Shown here: in pieces, positions 5,338 to 6,029 of the stretch
How the letters are laid out: each line of letters opens with the position of its first letter
How positions within the stretch are numbered: the stretch's first letter is position 1
DNA from: Deltaproteobacteria bacterium
GTDB lineage: Bacteria > Bdellovibrionota > UBA1018 > UBA923
Direction of reading: 5' to 3'
Length of the DNA stretch: 6,029 nt
NCBI GenBank assembly: GCA_016194725.1
Contig: JACQAW010000228.1
Coordinates: 1 to 6,029, forward strand
Notes under the pieces: generated by a model
What the model was told of the DNA's origin: nothing
Databases searched by the model: none
What the model saw: only the letters and a program-made list of their open reading frames with translations
Made by a program: the position numbers and the translations under genes

Positions 5338-6029
5338 ATGGAAACGCGGGACGCACAGCCGGCAAAAGAGCTCAAAATCATCGTACTTTCGGATGGAACC
5401 GGCGAAACCGCGGCTCAAATCACGAAAGCGGCCATGGTGCAGTTTTCCGACAAAGATATCTACTTCACCCGCTACAAAAACATTCGCACCAAGGCGCAGG
5501 TTGAAGCTATTTTCGAAGACGCCGCCGTTCACCACGACATGGTGGTTTACACCATCGTCTCGCCCGAGCTGCGCGATTACATTGCCACCAAAGCCATTGA
5601 AAAGCAGGTGCCCGTCATTGACCTGCTTGGCCCGTTGCTGAACTCCATGGCCGCTTTTTTCCATCTGCCTCCGCGCTCGCTGCCCGGTCTATTTCACCAA
5701 GTGAACGACCGTTACTTCAAACGCATCGAAGCGATGGAGTACACTATTGCGCACGACGATGGCCGCGACTTGACTGAGTTGGACAAGGCGGACATTATCA
5801 TTCTCGGAATTTCGAGAACCTCGAAAACTCCGTTGTCCATGTACCTGAGCCACCAGGGTTGGAAGGTTTGCAACGTCCCCATCATCAAGGGATTTGAGTT
5901 GCCAACCGAGCTAACCGCGGTGGACCAACGCAAAATCGTCTGCCTCACCATCAGCCCTGACACGCTCGCGACGATACGCAAAGTACGTCTGGAGCGCCTG
6001 GGCCAGGAAGACGGCGGCGAGTACGCGAG
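5338..6029 (+). CDS. Pyruvate,phosphate dikinase regulatory protein (DUF299 kinase/phosphorylase), 3' end outside window
   Basis: The frame opens at ATG 5338, six bases after the dehydrogenase stop, and stays open to the right edge. That gives 230 codons of a family usually near 270 residues. Signatures in order are IIVLSDGTGETA (residues 13-24), VPVIDLLGPLL, LPGLFHQVNDRYFKRIEAMEYTIAHDDG (115-142 region) and the P-loop GISRTSKTPLS (157-167), then KVCNVPII and LTISPDTLATIRKVRLERL. Members are bifunctional. They inactivate PPDK or PEP synthase by ADP-dependent phosphorylation of a Thr next to the catalytic His, and reactivate it by Pi-dependent dephosphorylation. The SRTSKTPLS P-loop with NVP after it is closer to the PPDK-regulating branch than to enteric PpsR (SRTGKTPT), so the target is probably PPDK. 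The target gene is not in the window. Spacing indicates an operon with the dehydrogenase, fitting a role at the pyruvate/PEP node. Confidence 0.93.
   Translation, partial: METRDAQPAKELKIIVLSDGTGETAAQITKAAMVQFSDKDIYFTRYKNIRTKAQVEAIFEDAAVHHDMVVYTIVSPELRDYIATKAIEKQVPVIDLLGPLLNSMAAFFHLPPRSLPGLFHQVNDRYFKRIEAMEYTIAHDDGRDLTELDKADIIILGISRTSKTPLSMYLSHQGWKVCNVPIIKGFELPTELTAVDQRKIVCLTISPDTLATIRKVRLERLGQEDGGEYA

Overview
The window looks like an ordinary bacterial chromosome segment of moderately high GC (high-50s percent judged by eye, not computed). It has tightly packed genes, ATG/GTG starts, weak Shine-Dalgarno sequences and two predicted exported proteins. A GGDEF protein, MutL, MiaA and a PPDK-type regulatory protein fit a free-living, probably Gram-negative bacterium. 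I cannot name the lineage. I see no mobile element, CRISPR array, rRNA or tRNA.

Layout. (1) Bases 2-361 (+) hold the C-terminal half of a GGDEF diguanylate cyclase that enters from the left edge. (2) A 60-bp gap contains a candidate promoter directly abutting the next start codon. (3) Bases 422-1324 (+) encode an unrecognised exported protein with an HETTH zinc-metallopeptidase-like motif. (4) Convergent to it, 1373-1885 (-), is a small exported protein with a CxxC heavy-metal-associated (HMA-like) domain. (5) An 88-bp divergent intergenic region carries a near-palindrome almost exactly at its centre. (6) Bases 1974-4412 (+) form one uninterrupted frame joining a MutL mismatch-repair protein to a complete MiaA tRNA dimethylallyltransferase. 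(7) A D-2-hydroxyacid dehydrogenase (4396-5331, +) overlaps its end. (8) Six bases later begins a pyruvate,phosphate dikinase regulatory protein (5338 to the right edge, +).

The main point of interest is the mutL-miaA frame. mutL and miaA are operon neighbours in many bacteria, but here they are fused with no stop codon. MutL also lacks two conserved blocks: the second half of the N-terminal transducer subdomain (VNGR and VDVNVHPxK signatures) and the C-terminal tail with the CPHGRP zinc motif. MiaA looks intact. One reading is that MutL is degenerate or specialised and stays in frame because MiaA is translated from it. The other is that two in-frame deletions arose in the DNA or in the assembly. 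Short GC-rich inverted repeats sit at both places where MutL sequence is missing.

Genes 6-8 probably form one transcription unit. They combine DNA repair and tRNA modification with 2-ketoacid reduction and control of the pyruvate/PEP node. The link between the two halves is positional only.
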